DNA of 10,048 bases from Baffinella frigidus (lineage: Eukaryota; Cryptophyceae; Cryptomonadales; Baffinellaceae), in the NCBI GenBank assembly GCA_026770585.1, contig MU646960.1, positions 59,182 through 69,229 on the forward strand, given 5' to 3'. The notes under the pieces are model-generated. The model saw only the letters and a program-made list of their open reading frames with translations. It did not search any database and had not been told where the DNA came from. Shown here piece after piece: positions 5,495-9,946 of the stretch. Numbering within the stretch: the first letter of the stretch is position 1; every line of letters begins with the position of its first letter. The translations under genes and the position numbers were made by a program.

Positions 5495-5579
5495 TCCTTT
5501 AGGTCCTTTAGGTTTTAATTTCTCCCAACATATGCCAACGACACGCCCTTCCGTAGAAAGGACTGCAGAGAAAGCATCA
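5495..5579 (+). repeat. R2 interspersed repeat, copy 6 (3' truncated)
   Basis: Forward copy from TCCTTTAGGTCCTTTAGG to GACTGCAGAGAAAGCAT. It stops in the middle of the GAAAGCATTTTTGCTTTC hairpin, so the distal half is lost. Its CATATGCCAACG matches copies 1 and 7. Confidence 0.9.
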
Positions 5580-5783
5580 ACTGGCGCAAGATAACACCAA
5601 CAACCGTAATGGTCTGCCCCGCCCCCCCCCCTCAAAGACCCCAATTCCCACCGGTAAATACTCCCTCAATACACTACAAAGACGGAACCCCCCGTTTCGT
5701 CTGCGTCCCCTTCAAGGAATATCTGTCCGCCACCCGTCCCCATCCCCAGAATGAACTGCTAGCTCCTCAGTCCGACACACCGC
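5580..5783. other. C-rich spacer with one hairpin, no gene
   Basis: Pyrimidine-rich sequence including a C9 run. An inverted repeat pairs AGACGGAAC (5680-5688) with GTTTCGTCT (5694-5702), with one G-T pair and a C5 loop. A 68-codon + frame spans it but continues into R2 copy 7 and is not credible. Confidence 0.5.
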
Positions 5784-5901
5784 CCTTTAGGTCCTTTAGG
5801 TCCTTTAGGTTTTAATTTCTCCCAACATATGCCAACGACACGCCCTTCCGTAGAAAGGACTGCAAAGAAAGCATTTTTGCTTTCGGATCGCGTTTAGCGC
5901 T
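5784..5901 (+). repeat. R2 interspersed repeat, copy 7
   Basis: Forward copy with three CTTTAGGTC-type units at its start rather than two, then CCCAACATATGCCAACGACA and the intact GAAAGCATTTTTGCTTTC hairpin, ending near CGCGTTTAGCGCTCCC. The extra CTTTAGGTC suggests that the R2 terminus is itself a short tandem repeat of variable copy number. Confidence 0.92.
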
Positions 5902-5924
5902 CCCGCCTCCACCCACCGCAACCT

Positions 5925-6142
5925 TACACCCCACCACTCGGCGAAGCGCACTTGTCTCTCGGAGCACGACAACCCAAGGACCCCCCCCCCTGCCCTCCCA
6001 CCTCCAAAACGCCCGGCGCCTCCAACCACATGCCAACCCCACCACCCGGAGAAGCACATCCGGCACGCAGAGCACGAGACCCCACTGCCGCCCCCCCCCG
6101 CCCCCCTCCCCTCAAAACGTCCGGCCCCTCCAAACGCAGGCC
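5925..6142. repeat. 108-bp tandem repeat, two units (36-residue minus-strand periodicity)
   Basis: ACCACTCGGCGAAG at 5933 and ACCACCCGGAGAAG at 6041 are 108 bp apart. The two units are strongly C-rich and diverged by roughly a quarter of positions. On the minus strand a frame open from 6202 to 5924 reads 36-residue repeats with the shared endings CASPGGGV and CASPSGGV. The length is a multiple of 3, so the open frame may be incidental. The frame has no recognisable domain, and I list the DNA as a repeat only. Confidence 0.7.
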
Positions 6143-6230
6143 AATTCGGCCCCCGTTGTTTCGCAATCGGATGTCACTGGATTGAGGCCTGCCCCGAATC
6201 AAAACAACAGCTCAAACCAGCTGCTGACAA

Positions 6231-6325
6231 CCGCCCCCCCCTAGGACCCTACAGGAGGGCCATGCCTGGGCCCTATGGTGGCCCTAGGGGGGGGGGCAGT
6301 TTCTTATGAGCGAGGTACCCCTGTA
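6231..6325 (+). mobile_element. MITE-1 copy B, left terminal repeat missing
   Basis: The interior (C-tract, CTAGGACCCTACAGGAGGGC, ATGCCTGGGCCCTATGGTGG) and an intact right end TTTCTTATGAGCGAGGTACC-CCTG-TA are present. The sequence left of 6231 does not contain CAGGGGTACCTCGC, so the copy has lost one terminus and should be immobile. Confidence 0.88.
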
Positions 6326-6416
6326 CAGCCGCCCCAGCCTGCAGTAGGGGGAACCAAGTACCGAATGTTGACCCCCTATTCCTTGGCGGTCCGAGACGGG
6401 CTCGTCCTGGACTAGT

Positions 6417-6526
6417 TACAGGGGTACCTCGCTCATAAGAAAACGCCCCCCCCCTAGGACCCTACAGTAGGGCCCTATGGGGGTCCCTAGGGGGAAGCGT
6501 TTTCTTATGAGCGAGGTACCCCTGTA
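6417..6526 (+). mobile_element. MITE-1 copy C
   Basis: Complete 110-bp copy including TA at both ends. Its interior is about 11 bp shorter than in copies A, D, E and G: it lacks the CATGCCTAGGG block between GTAGGGCC and CTATGG. It is followed by CCTGTAGTGTGGGGA twice in tandem. The left flank GGCTCGTCCTGGACTAG (6399-6415) recurs left of copy E. Confidence 0.93.
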
Positions 6527-6602
6527 GTGTGGGGACCTGTAGTGTGGGGTCAAATTTGACCGCCTAGGCCTCGCCACTGAAGGTACAGCCCAGATACCCC
6601 TG

Positions 6603-6723
6603 TACAGGGGTACCTCGCTCATAAGAAACAGCCCCCCCCATAGGACCACCGTAGGGCCCTAGGCATAGGCCTACTGTAGGGTCCTAGGAGGGCGCGGTTT
6701 CTTATGAGCGAGGTACCCCTGTA
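6603..6723 (-). mobile_element. MITE-1 copy D (inverse orientation)
   Basis: Complete 121-bp copy, TA to TA. The interior order (CCACCGTAGGGCCCTAGGCA then CTACTGTAGGGTCCTAGGAG) is the reverse complement of copies A, C, E and G. The bases before it (6595-6604, TACCCCTGTA) match a MITE-1 right end, so copy D probably landed at the TA of an older, now eroded copy. Confidence 0.92.
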
Positions 6724-6784
6724 CTGTATGTAGGCCGTAGGTCTGAATTCCGATGCTTATTCCCAAGGGGCACGAAGCGCCCAA
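6724..6784. other. Spacer between MITE-1 D and the R2 inverted pair
   Basis: Short unique sequence with GTAGGCCGTAGGTCTGAATTC. It holds no gene and no recognisable repeat. Confidence 0.4.
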
Positions 6785-6951
6785 CTTCCGGTGTCCGCCT
6801 ATGGTGGGAGTTACATGTAAAAGAACCTACAGGACCTCAAGGCCCCAGGGAGGAATTCCGCCCGAGAGCTTACCCGGAATACAGTCGATTTAACGGCCTG
6901 ACCTTTAGGTCCATAAGGTTCTTCGAGCTCCCAACATAGGCGGACACCGGA
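6785..6951. repeat. Inverted pair of R2 ends
   Basis: The left arm (6785-6834) reads GGTGTCCGCCTATGGTGGGA, AAGAACCTACAGGACCTCAA. The right arm (6903-6950) carries its complement: CTTTAGGTCCATAAGGTTCT, CCCAACATAGGCGGACACCG. A spacer of about 68 bp separates them. The left arm includes a perfect palindrome, TTACATGTAA (6811-6820). This is a head-to-head R2 pair that can fold back on itself. Confidence 0.8.
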
Positions 6952-7000
6952 ACTGGTTCTGCAGAGAAGCCATGCTTCCTTTCGGATCACATTCAGACTC
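6901..7000 (+). repeat. R2 repeat, diverged copy 8
   Basis: Forward copy of the diverged subfamily: CTTTAGGTCCATAAGGTTCT, CCCAACATAGGCGGACACCG, TTCTGCAGAGAAGCC and CTTTCGGATCACATTCAGA. Its closest relative in the window is 1209-1290. Confidence 0.75.
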
Positions 7001-7027
7001 GGCTCGTCCTGGACTAGGTCCCCACAC

Positions 7028-7149
7028 TACAGGGGCACCTCGCTCATGAGAAACCGCCCCCCCCACGGACCCTACAGTACGCCTATCCCTAGGGCCCTGC
7101 GGTGGTCCTGGGGGGGGCGGCGGTTTCTTGTAAGCGAGGTACCCCTGTA
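7028..7149 (+). mobile_element. MITE-1 copy E
   Basis: A 122-bp copy with TA at both ends. Its terminal repeats are slightly changed: GGGGCACCTCGCTCATGAG on the left and TTTCTTGTAAGCGAGGTACC on the right. The 18 bp ending in its left terminus (7016-7033) are the exact reverse complement of the 18 bp starting in the right terminus of copy C (6521-6538). Confidence 0.92.
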
Positions 7150-7201
7150 GGGCTCGTGTGCATTCCGCGTGTGCGTGTTTCCAGCGGTGGGCATTCACAT
7201 G

Positions 7202-7317
7202 TACAGGGGGACCTCGCTCATAAGAAAGCGCCCCCCCCCCATAGGACCACCTTAGGGCCCCAGGCATAGCCCTACTGTAGGGTCCTAGGAGGAGGCGGTT
7301 TCTTATGAGCGAGGTAC
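7202..7317 (-). mobile_element. MITE-1 copy F (inverse orientation, right end clipped)
   Basis: The left end is GTA-CAGGGGGACCTCGCTC and the interior is in inverse orientation like copy D. The right repeat stops at GCGAGGTAC and lacks CCCTG-TA. The missing bases lie between two GTAC sequences, which suggests a small deletion between direct repeats. It faces copy G across the inverted element at 7318-7573. Confidence 0.9.
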
Positions 7318-7573
7318 ATGTCCTTTCAGAAGGATTGGTGGGCCTGGCACTGAAATTACATGTGGCTCTAGGCGGTACGCTCAAAGCCCGTGGAGTCGCT
7401 TTACTCCAAAACAAACGGTTTCACCCCGGGCCTAGGTACATGTATCTCTGGTCGGATGCACGCCCGCGAAAGTGGCGAGAAGCGAGCGTGAGCGCACACT
7501 GTACATCTCTCGAGGACTGTACTCGTAAAGACACCTTTCAGTGCCAGGCCCACCAATCCTTCTGAAAAGACAG
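7318..7573. mobile_element. Element with 35-bp terminal inverted repeats between two MITE-1 copies
   Basis: Positions 7321-7355 and 7536-7570 are inverted copies over 35 bp with one mismatch (core CAGAAGGATTGGTGGGCCTG). The 180-bp interior has a hairpin, TGGAGT (about 7391-7396) with ACTCCA, and repeats ACATGT. The interior codes for nothing recognisable; an 86-codon + frame from 7305 spans both arms, as expected from palindromic DNA. MITE-1 F and G flank it in opposite orientation, so the inverted structure extends over 7202-7695. Confidence 0.82.
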
Positions 7574-7695
7574 TACAGGGGTACCTCGCTCATAAGAAAC
7601 CGGCCCCTCCTAGGACCCTACAGTAGGACCATGCCTAGGGCCCTACGATGGTCCTAGGGGGGGGGTCAGTTTCTTATGAGCGAGGTACCCCTGTA
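7574..7695 (+). mobile_element. MITE-1 copy G
   Basis: Complete 122-bp copy, TA to TA, with terminal repeats CAGGGGTACCTCGCTCATAA and TTTCTTATGAGCGAGGTACC-CCTG. The interior, CTAGGACCCTACAGTAGGAC, ATGCCTAGGGCCCTACGATG, closely matches the reverse complement of copy F. Confidence 0.94.
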
Positions 7696-8004
7696 CATCC
7701 CATGCAAGGTCTCCGCCGCGAGTGGTCGTGCGCCGCACCAGGATACTGTAGCCAATCTGTATGCCAACACTTTCGGCTGCACCTCACACGCCACCCCCCC
7801 CCCCAACGCCTTACTCCACAACCCGGAGCCAAAAGACATTCTCCACACCAACCAAAACCACTCTCCAAACCCTGGGCCTGCGCGAACCGAAAAACACGGC
7901 CCGCGCCACACCAAGAGCGCTTATCCAGCATCCTCACCATCCGGTATACGAACCCCAGAGGCTCAACATCCGGTAAATACGAATATCAGATACCCACAAT
8001 CCTT
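7696..8004. other. C-rich spacer, no gene recognised
   Basis: About 310 bp with high C content on the + strand and a long C run near 7794-7805. Part of a 277-codon + frame (7648-8481) lies here. That frame starts inside MITE-1 G, crosses a palindrome and an 18-bp tandem array, has a low-complexity composition and overlaps other open frames, so I do not call it a gene. TACGAATATCAGAT near 7977 is a direct copy of one arm of the palindrome at 8005-8038. Confidence 0.5.
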
Positions 8005-8038
8005 TATATACGAATATCAGATCTGATATTCGTATATA
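8005..8038. repeat. Perfect 34-bp palindrome
   Basis: Perfectly symmetrical over 17 bp per arm, centred on AGATCT, with arm TATATACGAATATCAGA. It is AT-rich inside GC-rich surroundings. A further direct copy of the arm, TACGAATATCAGAT, is about 30 bp to the left (near 7977-7990). It could be a dimer-binding site, a cruciform, or the collapsed ends of a small inverted-repeat element. Confidence 0.9.
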
Positions 8039-8107
8039 CCTCCCTGCGGCGCGCCGCCCCTGCAGCCGCGCCCTCGCGAACCACGCACACCCCGCGTCCC
8101 TCCGTCG

Positions 8108-8234
8108 ACGCAGCGCAACTTACTGCACGCCGTCAACTTACTCCGTCTCGAAAACGCAATTGCTGCGCGGCGACAACTTACTGCGCGGCGACAACTTTCT
8201 GCGCGGTGGCAACTTCCTGCGCGGCGGCAACTTA
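8108..8234. repeat. 18-bp tandem array
   Basis: Four well-preserved 18-bp units at 8163, 8181, 8199 and 8217 (CTGCGCGGCGACAACTTA type), with more diverged units to the left from about 8108 (CAGCGCAACTTA, CACGCCGTCAACTTA). All three frames on each strand show six-residue repeats, as expected. On the minus strand each unit runs from TAAGTT or a variant to GCGCAG. The array abuts the minus-strand exon-like segment at 8232. Confidence 0.9.
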
Positions 8235-8336
8235 CTGGGCGTCGCCGACGAGGAAGCCGGTGCCCTCGCCGGAGCCGGACCCGACGAACACGCCGTCGCC
8301 CGACCCCGTGCCGTTCGCCACCTGCACCAGAGAGTG
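8232..8336 (-). pseudogene. Exon-like fragment encoding a Gly-rich motif
   Basis: Minus-strand stop-to-stop frame of 34 sense codons. From 8330 it reads LVQVANGTGSGDGVFV then GSGSGEGTGFLVGDAQ, then TAA at 8232-8234. Every sense codon from 8330 to 8235 ends in G or C, far from random for this window, although local GC is high. Just upstream, CTGAC followed by ACTCTCTGGTGCAG looks like a branch point and 3' splice site, putting the exon start at 8321. The end, GCCCAG-TAAGTT, resembles a CAG-GTAAGT donor lacking one G. There is no ATG. Two damaged copies of parts of it lie at 8647-8685 and 8866-8911, so it belongs to a fragmenting family. The Gly-Ser-Asp-rich motif suggests a repeat or beta-rich surface-type protein, but I cannot name a family. 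Confidence 0.4.
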
Positions 8337-8382
8337 TCAGCACAGGCCGCTGTCGAGCCAACTCGGCACATATAAGACAGTC

Positions 8383-8402
8383 AGGACCGGGATTCCGGTC
8401 CT
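8383..8402. repeat. Hairpin AGGACCGG/CCGGTCCT
   Basis: Perfect 8-bp arms with loop GATT, followed by GGCTTTTCATTTTAAAAG. It resembles a terminator-like stem plus T-rich tail in the + direction, but no + strand gene ends here. A TATATAAG-like ATATAAG at about 8370-8376 precedes it; with nothing downstream I assign no promoter. Confidence 0.6.
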
Positions 8403-8548
8403 GGCTTTTCATTTTAAAAGTCCATTTCCTTCAGGATTCAGGTTAAAGTTTTTAAAATCGTGTCCCGTCCTCGCTCGGTAGCGGCTACGAAGTGTTGGTG
8501 GGGATTGTGAGGACGCCTCCCCTCCAGATCCCCGAGGCGGGCCCGTCT
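8403..8548. other. Spacer, no gene seen
   Basis: AT-rich start (TTTTCATTTTAAAAG, GTTTTTAAAATCG) then GC-rich sequence up to MITE-1 H. No repeat partner was found in the window. Confidence 0.4.
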
Positions 8549-8577
8549 TACAGGGGTACCTCGCTCATGAGAAGCCG
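8549..8577. mobile_element. MITE-1 copy H, solitary terminal repeat
   Basis: TTA-CAGGGGTACCTCGCTCATGA-GAA is a single MITE-1 end, preceded by TA. No interior and no second end follow, so this is a truncated relic. Confidence 0.85.
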
Positions 8578-8646
8578 CGCCCACTTCCGATGGGGCAGTG
8601 GCTGCCGTGTTGGTATCAATCATCTATGGGTGTGGGGTCTAGGGAA

Positions 8647-8685
8647 CACGCGCCGTCGCCCGTCCCCGTGCCGTTCGCCCCCTGC
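8647..8685 (-). pseudogene. Damaged copy of the Gly-rich exon (ANGTG motif)
   Basis: The segment aligns with 8289-8324. It preserves the CAG acceptor-like junction (8682-8684 on +) and a minus-strand reading of GANGTGTGDG, against VANGTGSGDG in the larger copy. It differs by two substitutions and a 2-bp insertion (GC) that shifts the frame. Homology stops on both sides. This is a fragment, not an expressed gene. Confidence 0.45.
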
Positions 8686-8722
8686 AATGGTGTTTACGGC
8701 TTAGGGTTCGGTGGTTGGTGTA

Positions 8723-8824
8723 ATCCCTTAAGTGCCCACTAGGCTCATACGCCCTACGGTAGGGCCCTAGGACCTGCCTAGGGCTTCGACGGGCGAAGAT
8801 TCGCCCGTCCGTCACTTCAGGGAC
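8723..8824. mobile_element. MITE-2 copy 2 (altered interior, decayed right end)
   Basis: The left end ATCCCTTAAGTGCCCA and the following 40 bp (AGGCTCATACGCCCTACGGT, AGGGCCCTAGGACCTGCCTA) match MITE-2 copy 1. The right half instead contains a perfect 10-bp hairpin, GACGGGCGAA (8788-8797) and TTCGCCCGTC (8800-8809). The right terminus is degenerate: CACTTCAGGGA against CACTTAAGGGA. Its overall length is about that of copy 1. Confidence 0.82.
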
Positions 8825-8865
8825 AGTATTTGAAAGGTACCAAATTGGTGTCTAGGGTTGAGGTT

Positions 8866-8911
8866 TCGCCGGAGCCGCACCCGACGAACGTTCGCCACCT
8901 GCACCAGAGAG
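8866..8911 (-). pseudogene. Damaged copy of the Gly-rich exon with 23-bp deletion
   Basis: The + strand halves 8866-8889 and 8890-8911 match 8266-8289 and 8313-8334 with a single substitution in 46 bp. The intervening 8290-8312 (23 bp) is deleted, which breaks the minus-strand frame. Near-identity apart from the deletion implies a recent copy event, with no sign of constraint on the copy. Confidence 0.55.
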
Positions 8912-8914
8912 CAC

Positions 8915-8980
8915 AGGGTTTAGGGATTCGGGTTGAGGGTTTAGGTTTTGGGGATTGGTTGTAGGTTGAGGGTTTAGGGC
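8915..8980. repeat. Degenerate telomere-like array (GGGTTTAGGG type)
   Basis: G-rich strand on +: AGGGTTTAGGG, GGGTTGAGGGTTTAGG, TAGGTTGAGGGTTTAGGG. It is based on TTTAGGG with many substitutions. It directly follows an exon-like fragment. Confidence 0.85.
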
Positions 8981-9013
8981 ACGTCAAAAAACCGCCGATT
9001 CAGTCAACAGCTG

Positions 9014-9066
9014 CGGGGTTCAGGGTTTGGGGTTTTAGGGTTTAGGGTTTAGTGTTTAGTGTTGAG
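9014..9066. repeat. Degenerate telomere-like array (TTTAGGG/TTTAGTG)
   Basis: GGGGTTCAGGGTTTGGGG, TTTTAGGGTTTAGGGTTTAG, then TGTTTAGTGTTGAG. It shows a step from TTTAGGG to TTTAGTG within one array, linking the perfect TTTAGTG array at 3957-4012 to telomeric sequence. Confidence 0.88.
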
Positions 9067-9120
9067 CGTTGCGAGCACGTCGGGAAAAACTATCTCCAGG
9101 TTCTACACTAGATGGGAAGA

Positions 9121-9224
9121 GGGTCAATCGCAAAAGTCAACTTCACTGGAGGCTTGAGTCAACTTTTGGAGAAATCGCGTGTTTTCACGCGATTCTTCCC
9201 CTACGGCAACTTTTGATTGCTGAC
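9121..9224. repeat. Fold-back with perfect 9-bp hairpin core
   Basis: The core is AATCGCGTG (9173-9181), loop TTTT, CACGCGATT (9186-9194). Outer arms around GGTCA-ATC-AAAAGT (left) and CAACTTTTGATTGCTGACC (right) are also roughly complementary, giving an imperfect stem of about 100 bp. AGTCAACTT also occurs twice in direct orientation. Confidence 0.65.
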
Positions 9225-9368
9225 CATCACGTCTAAAGTGGTTGCATCACGCCCTGGTCAAGATCACTGTCACACTCCACCCACTCGGTGGGCTTCGCGG
9301 GTTTTGGATTTGAATTTGGGGCCGGATTCTGGAGTGTTACGTGCCCAAATTTGTGGCGGTGTGCGTGT
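9225..9368. other. Spacer, no gene seen
   Basis: Contains a 62-codon + frame from 9217 that runs into the telomere-like array and has no recognisable domain. I see no RNA gene or repeat partner here. Confidence 0.4.
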
Positions 9369-9450
9369 TGGGTTTCAGGGTTCAGGGTTTCGGGTTGCGG
9401 GTTGAAGGTGCAGGGGGATTAGGGTTTAGGGTGCAGGGTTCAGGTGTTTT
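9369..9450. repeat. Degenerate telomere-like array (TTYAGGG mix)
   Basis: G-rich on +: GGGTTTCAGGGTTCAGGG, TTTCGGGTTGCGGG, ATTAGGGTTTAGGG, TGCAGGGTTCAGG. TTTAGGG and TTCAGGG units are mixed, with substitutions. Confidence 0.87.
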
Positions 9451-9457
9451 TAGGGCC

Positions 9458-9640
9458 CAGTGGGTGGGGGTGCAAGGCGCACCGAGACATCCGTGCCCGA
9501 GGCTTCAGTGGGTGGGGCTCAAGGCTCACCGAGACATCCTTGCACGAGTTTCAGTGGGTGGGGTTAAAGGCCCACCGAGACATCCGTGCCAGAGCCCTCG
9601 CCGTGCCCCGCCGCCAGGGTTCAGTGGGTCGGGGGAGCAA
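9458..9640. repeat. 46-48-bp tandem repeat carrying an exon/intron-like junction
   Basis: CAGTGGGT starts at 9458, 9506, 9552 and 9622 (spacings 48, 46 and 70). Units share GGCTCACCGAGACATCC. On the minus strand this is GGATGTCTCGGTGAGCC, a coding-like GTDVS ending followed by GTGAG, which fits a 5' splice site; variants are GTGCG and GTGGG. A related single unit is at 9713-9787. The third unit is longer by about 24 bp (CCCTCGCCGTGCCCCGCCGC). Confidence 0.85.
9564..9620 (-). pseudogene. Gly-rich exon fragment (GHGEGSGTDVSV)
   Basis: Minus-strand stop-to-stop segment reading LAAGHGEGSGTDVSVGL, bounded by TGA (9621-9623) and TAA (9564-9566). It is nearly the same peptide as the segment at 9726-9787 (LTAGHGEGSGTDVS), although the DNA differs in several positions. 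The donor-like sequence after TCG is GTGGGC. It has no ATG and sits inside the 46-48-bp tandem repeat. Confidence 0.35.
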
Positions 9641-9720
9641 TGATAAACGCTAAGAATGTATCTAAAACGATATTTGGGATTTTCAATGCGTTGAAATCTG
9701 TTGAAATGGAGTGTGCAAGG
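9641..9720. other. AT-rich insert, intron-like on the minus strand
   Basis: A sharp drop in GC compared with both sides (TGATAAACGCTAAGAATG, ATTTTCAATGCG). On the minus strand it directly follows the GTGAGCC donor-like sequence of 9726-9787, which is how an intron would look. I do not identify its 3' splice site or a branch point. Confidence 0.35.
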
Positions 9721-9725
9721 CTCAC

Positions 9726-9787
9726 CGAGACATCCGTGCCCGATCCCTCGCCATGCCCCGCCGTCAGGTCCGAGCCAGACAGCTCGC
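9726..9787 (-). pseudogene. Candidate 62-nt exon encoding GSGTDVS motif
   Basis: On the minus strand, CACCACACAG (acceptor-like, AG at 9788-9789) precedes 62 nt reading GELSGSDLTAGHGEGSGTDV then S, followed by GTGAGCC (donor-like, 9725-9719). GC3 is high inside (18 of 22 codons by my count) and falls at once beyond GTGAG. The open frame in fact extends from about 9837 to 9621 without a stop, but no ATG lies in it. The motif EGSGTDVSV resembles QGSGTNVVV at the right edge and GEGTGFLVG at 8232-8336. Function unknown; a Gly/Asp-rich repeat protein is the most I would infer. Confidence 0.38.
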
Positions 9788-9802
9788 CTGTGTGGTGTTC
9801 AC

Positions 9803-9917
9803 GCTTCAGGGTCCAGGGTTGAGGATCAGGGTTCAGGGTTCAGGGTTCAGGGTTCAGGGTTCAGGGTTTAGGGGTGGGGGGGGCTCACCCTTGTCAGATC
9901 AGGGTTCAGGGTTTAGG
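9803..9917. repeat. TTCAGGG telomere-like arrays
   Basis: The + strand has six to seven near-perfect TTCAGGG units (about 9828-9868), bordered by CCAGGGTTGAGG and by TTTAGGGGTGGGGGGGG. After a break, CAGGGTTCAGGGTTTAGG occurs at 9900-9917. The unit is TTCAGGG rather than the TTAGGGG of the chromosome end. The G-rich strand is again on +. Confidence 0.92.
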
Positions 9918-9946
9918 TGACGTGGGGGTGTAGGTGACGTGAGCAA

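Noticed and set aside
6905-7414. 169-codon minus-strand open frame
   Set aside because: It runs through two MITE-1 copies, a diverged R2 repeat and part of an inverted repeat. Its sequence is the translation of those repeats.
8368-8402. TATA-like ATATAAG followed by a hairpin and T-rich tail as a small RNA gene
   Set aside because: Too short, with no upstream element or conserved RNA motif. Only the hairpin itself is listed.
7648-8481. Longest + strand open frame in the window (277 codons)
   Set aside because: It begins inside the terminal repeat of a MITE-1 copy, crosses a perfect palindrome and an 18-bp tandem array, overlaps open frames on the other strand and has no domain-like composition.
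9726-9775. GSGTDVSV as an RTX calcium-binding nonapeptide
   Set aside because: The motif has GxGxD but lacks the GGxGxDxUx spacing and tandem repetition in protein; not enough to assign the family.
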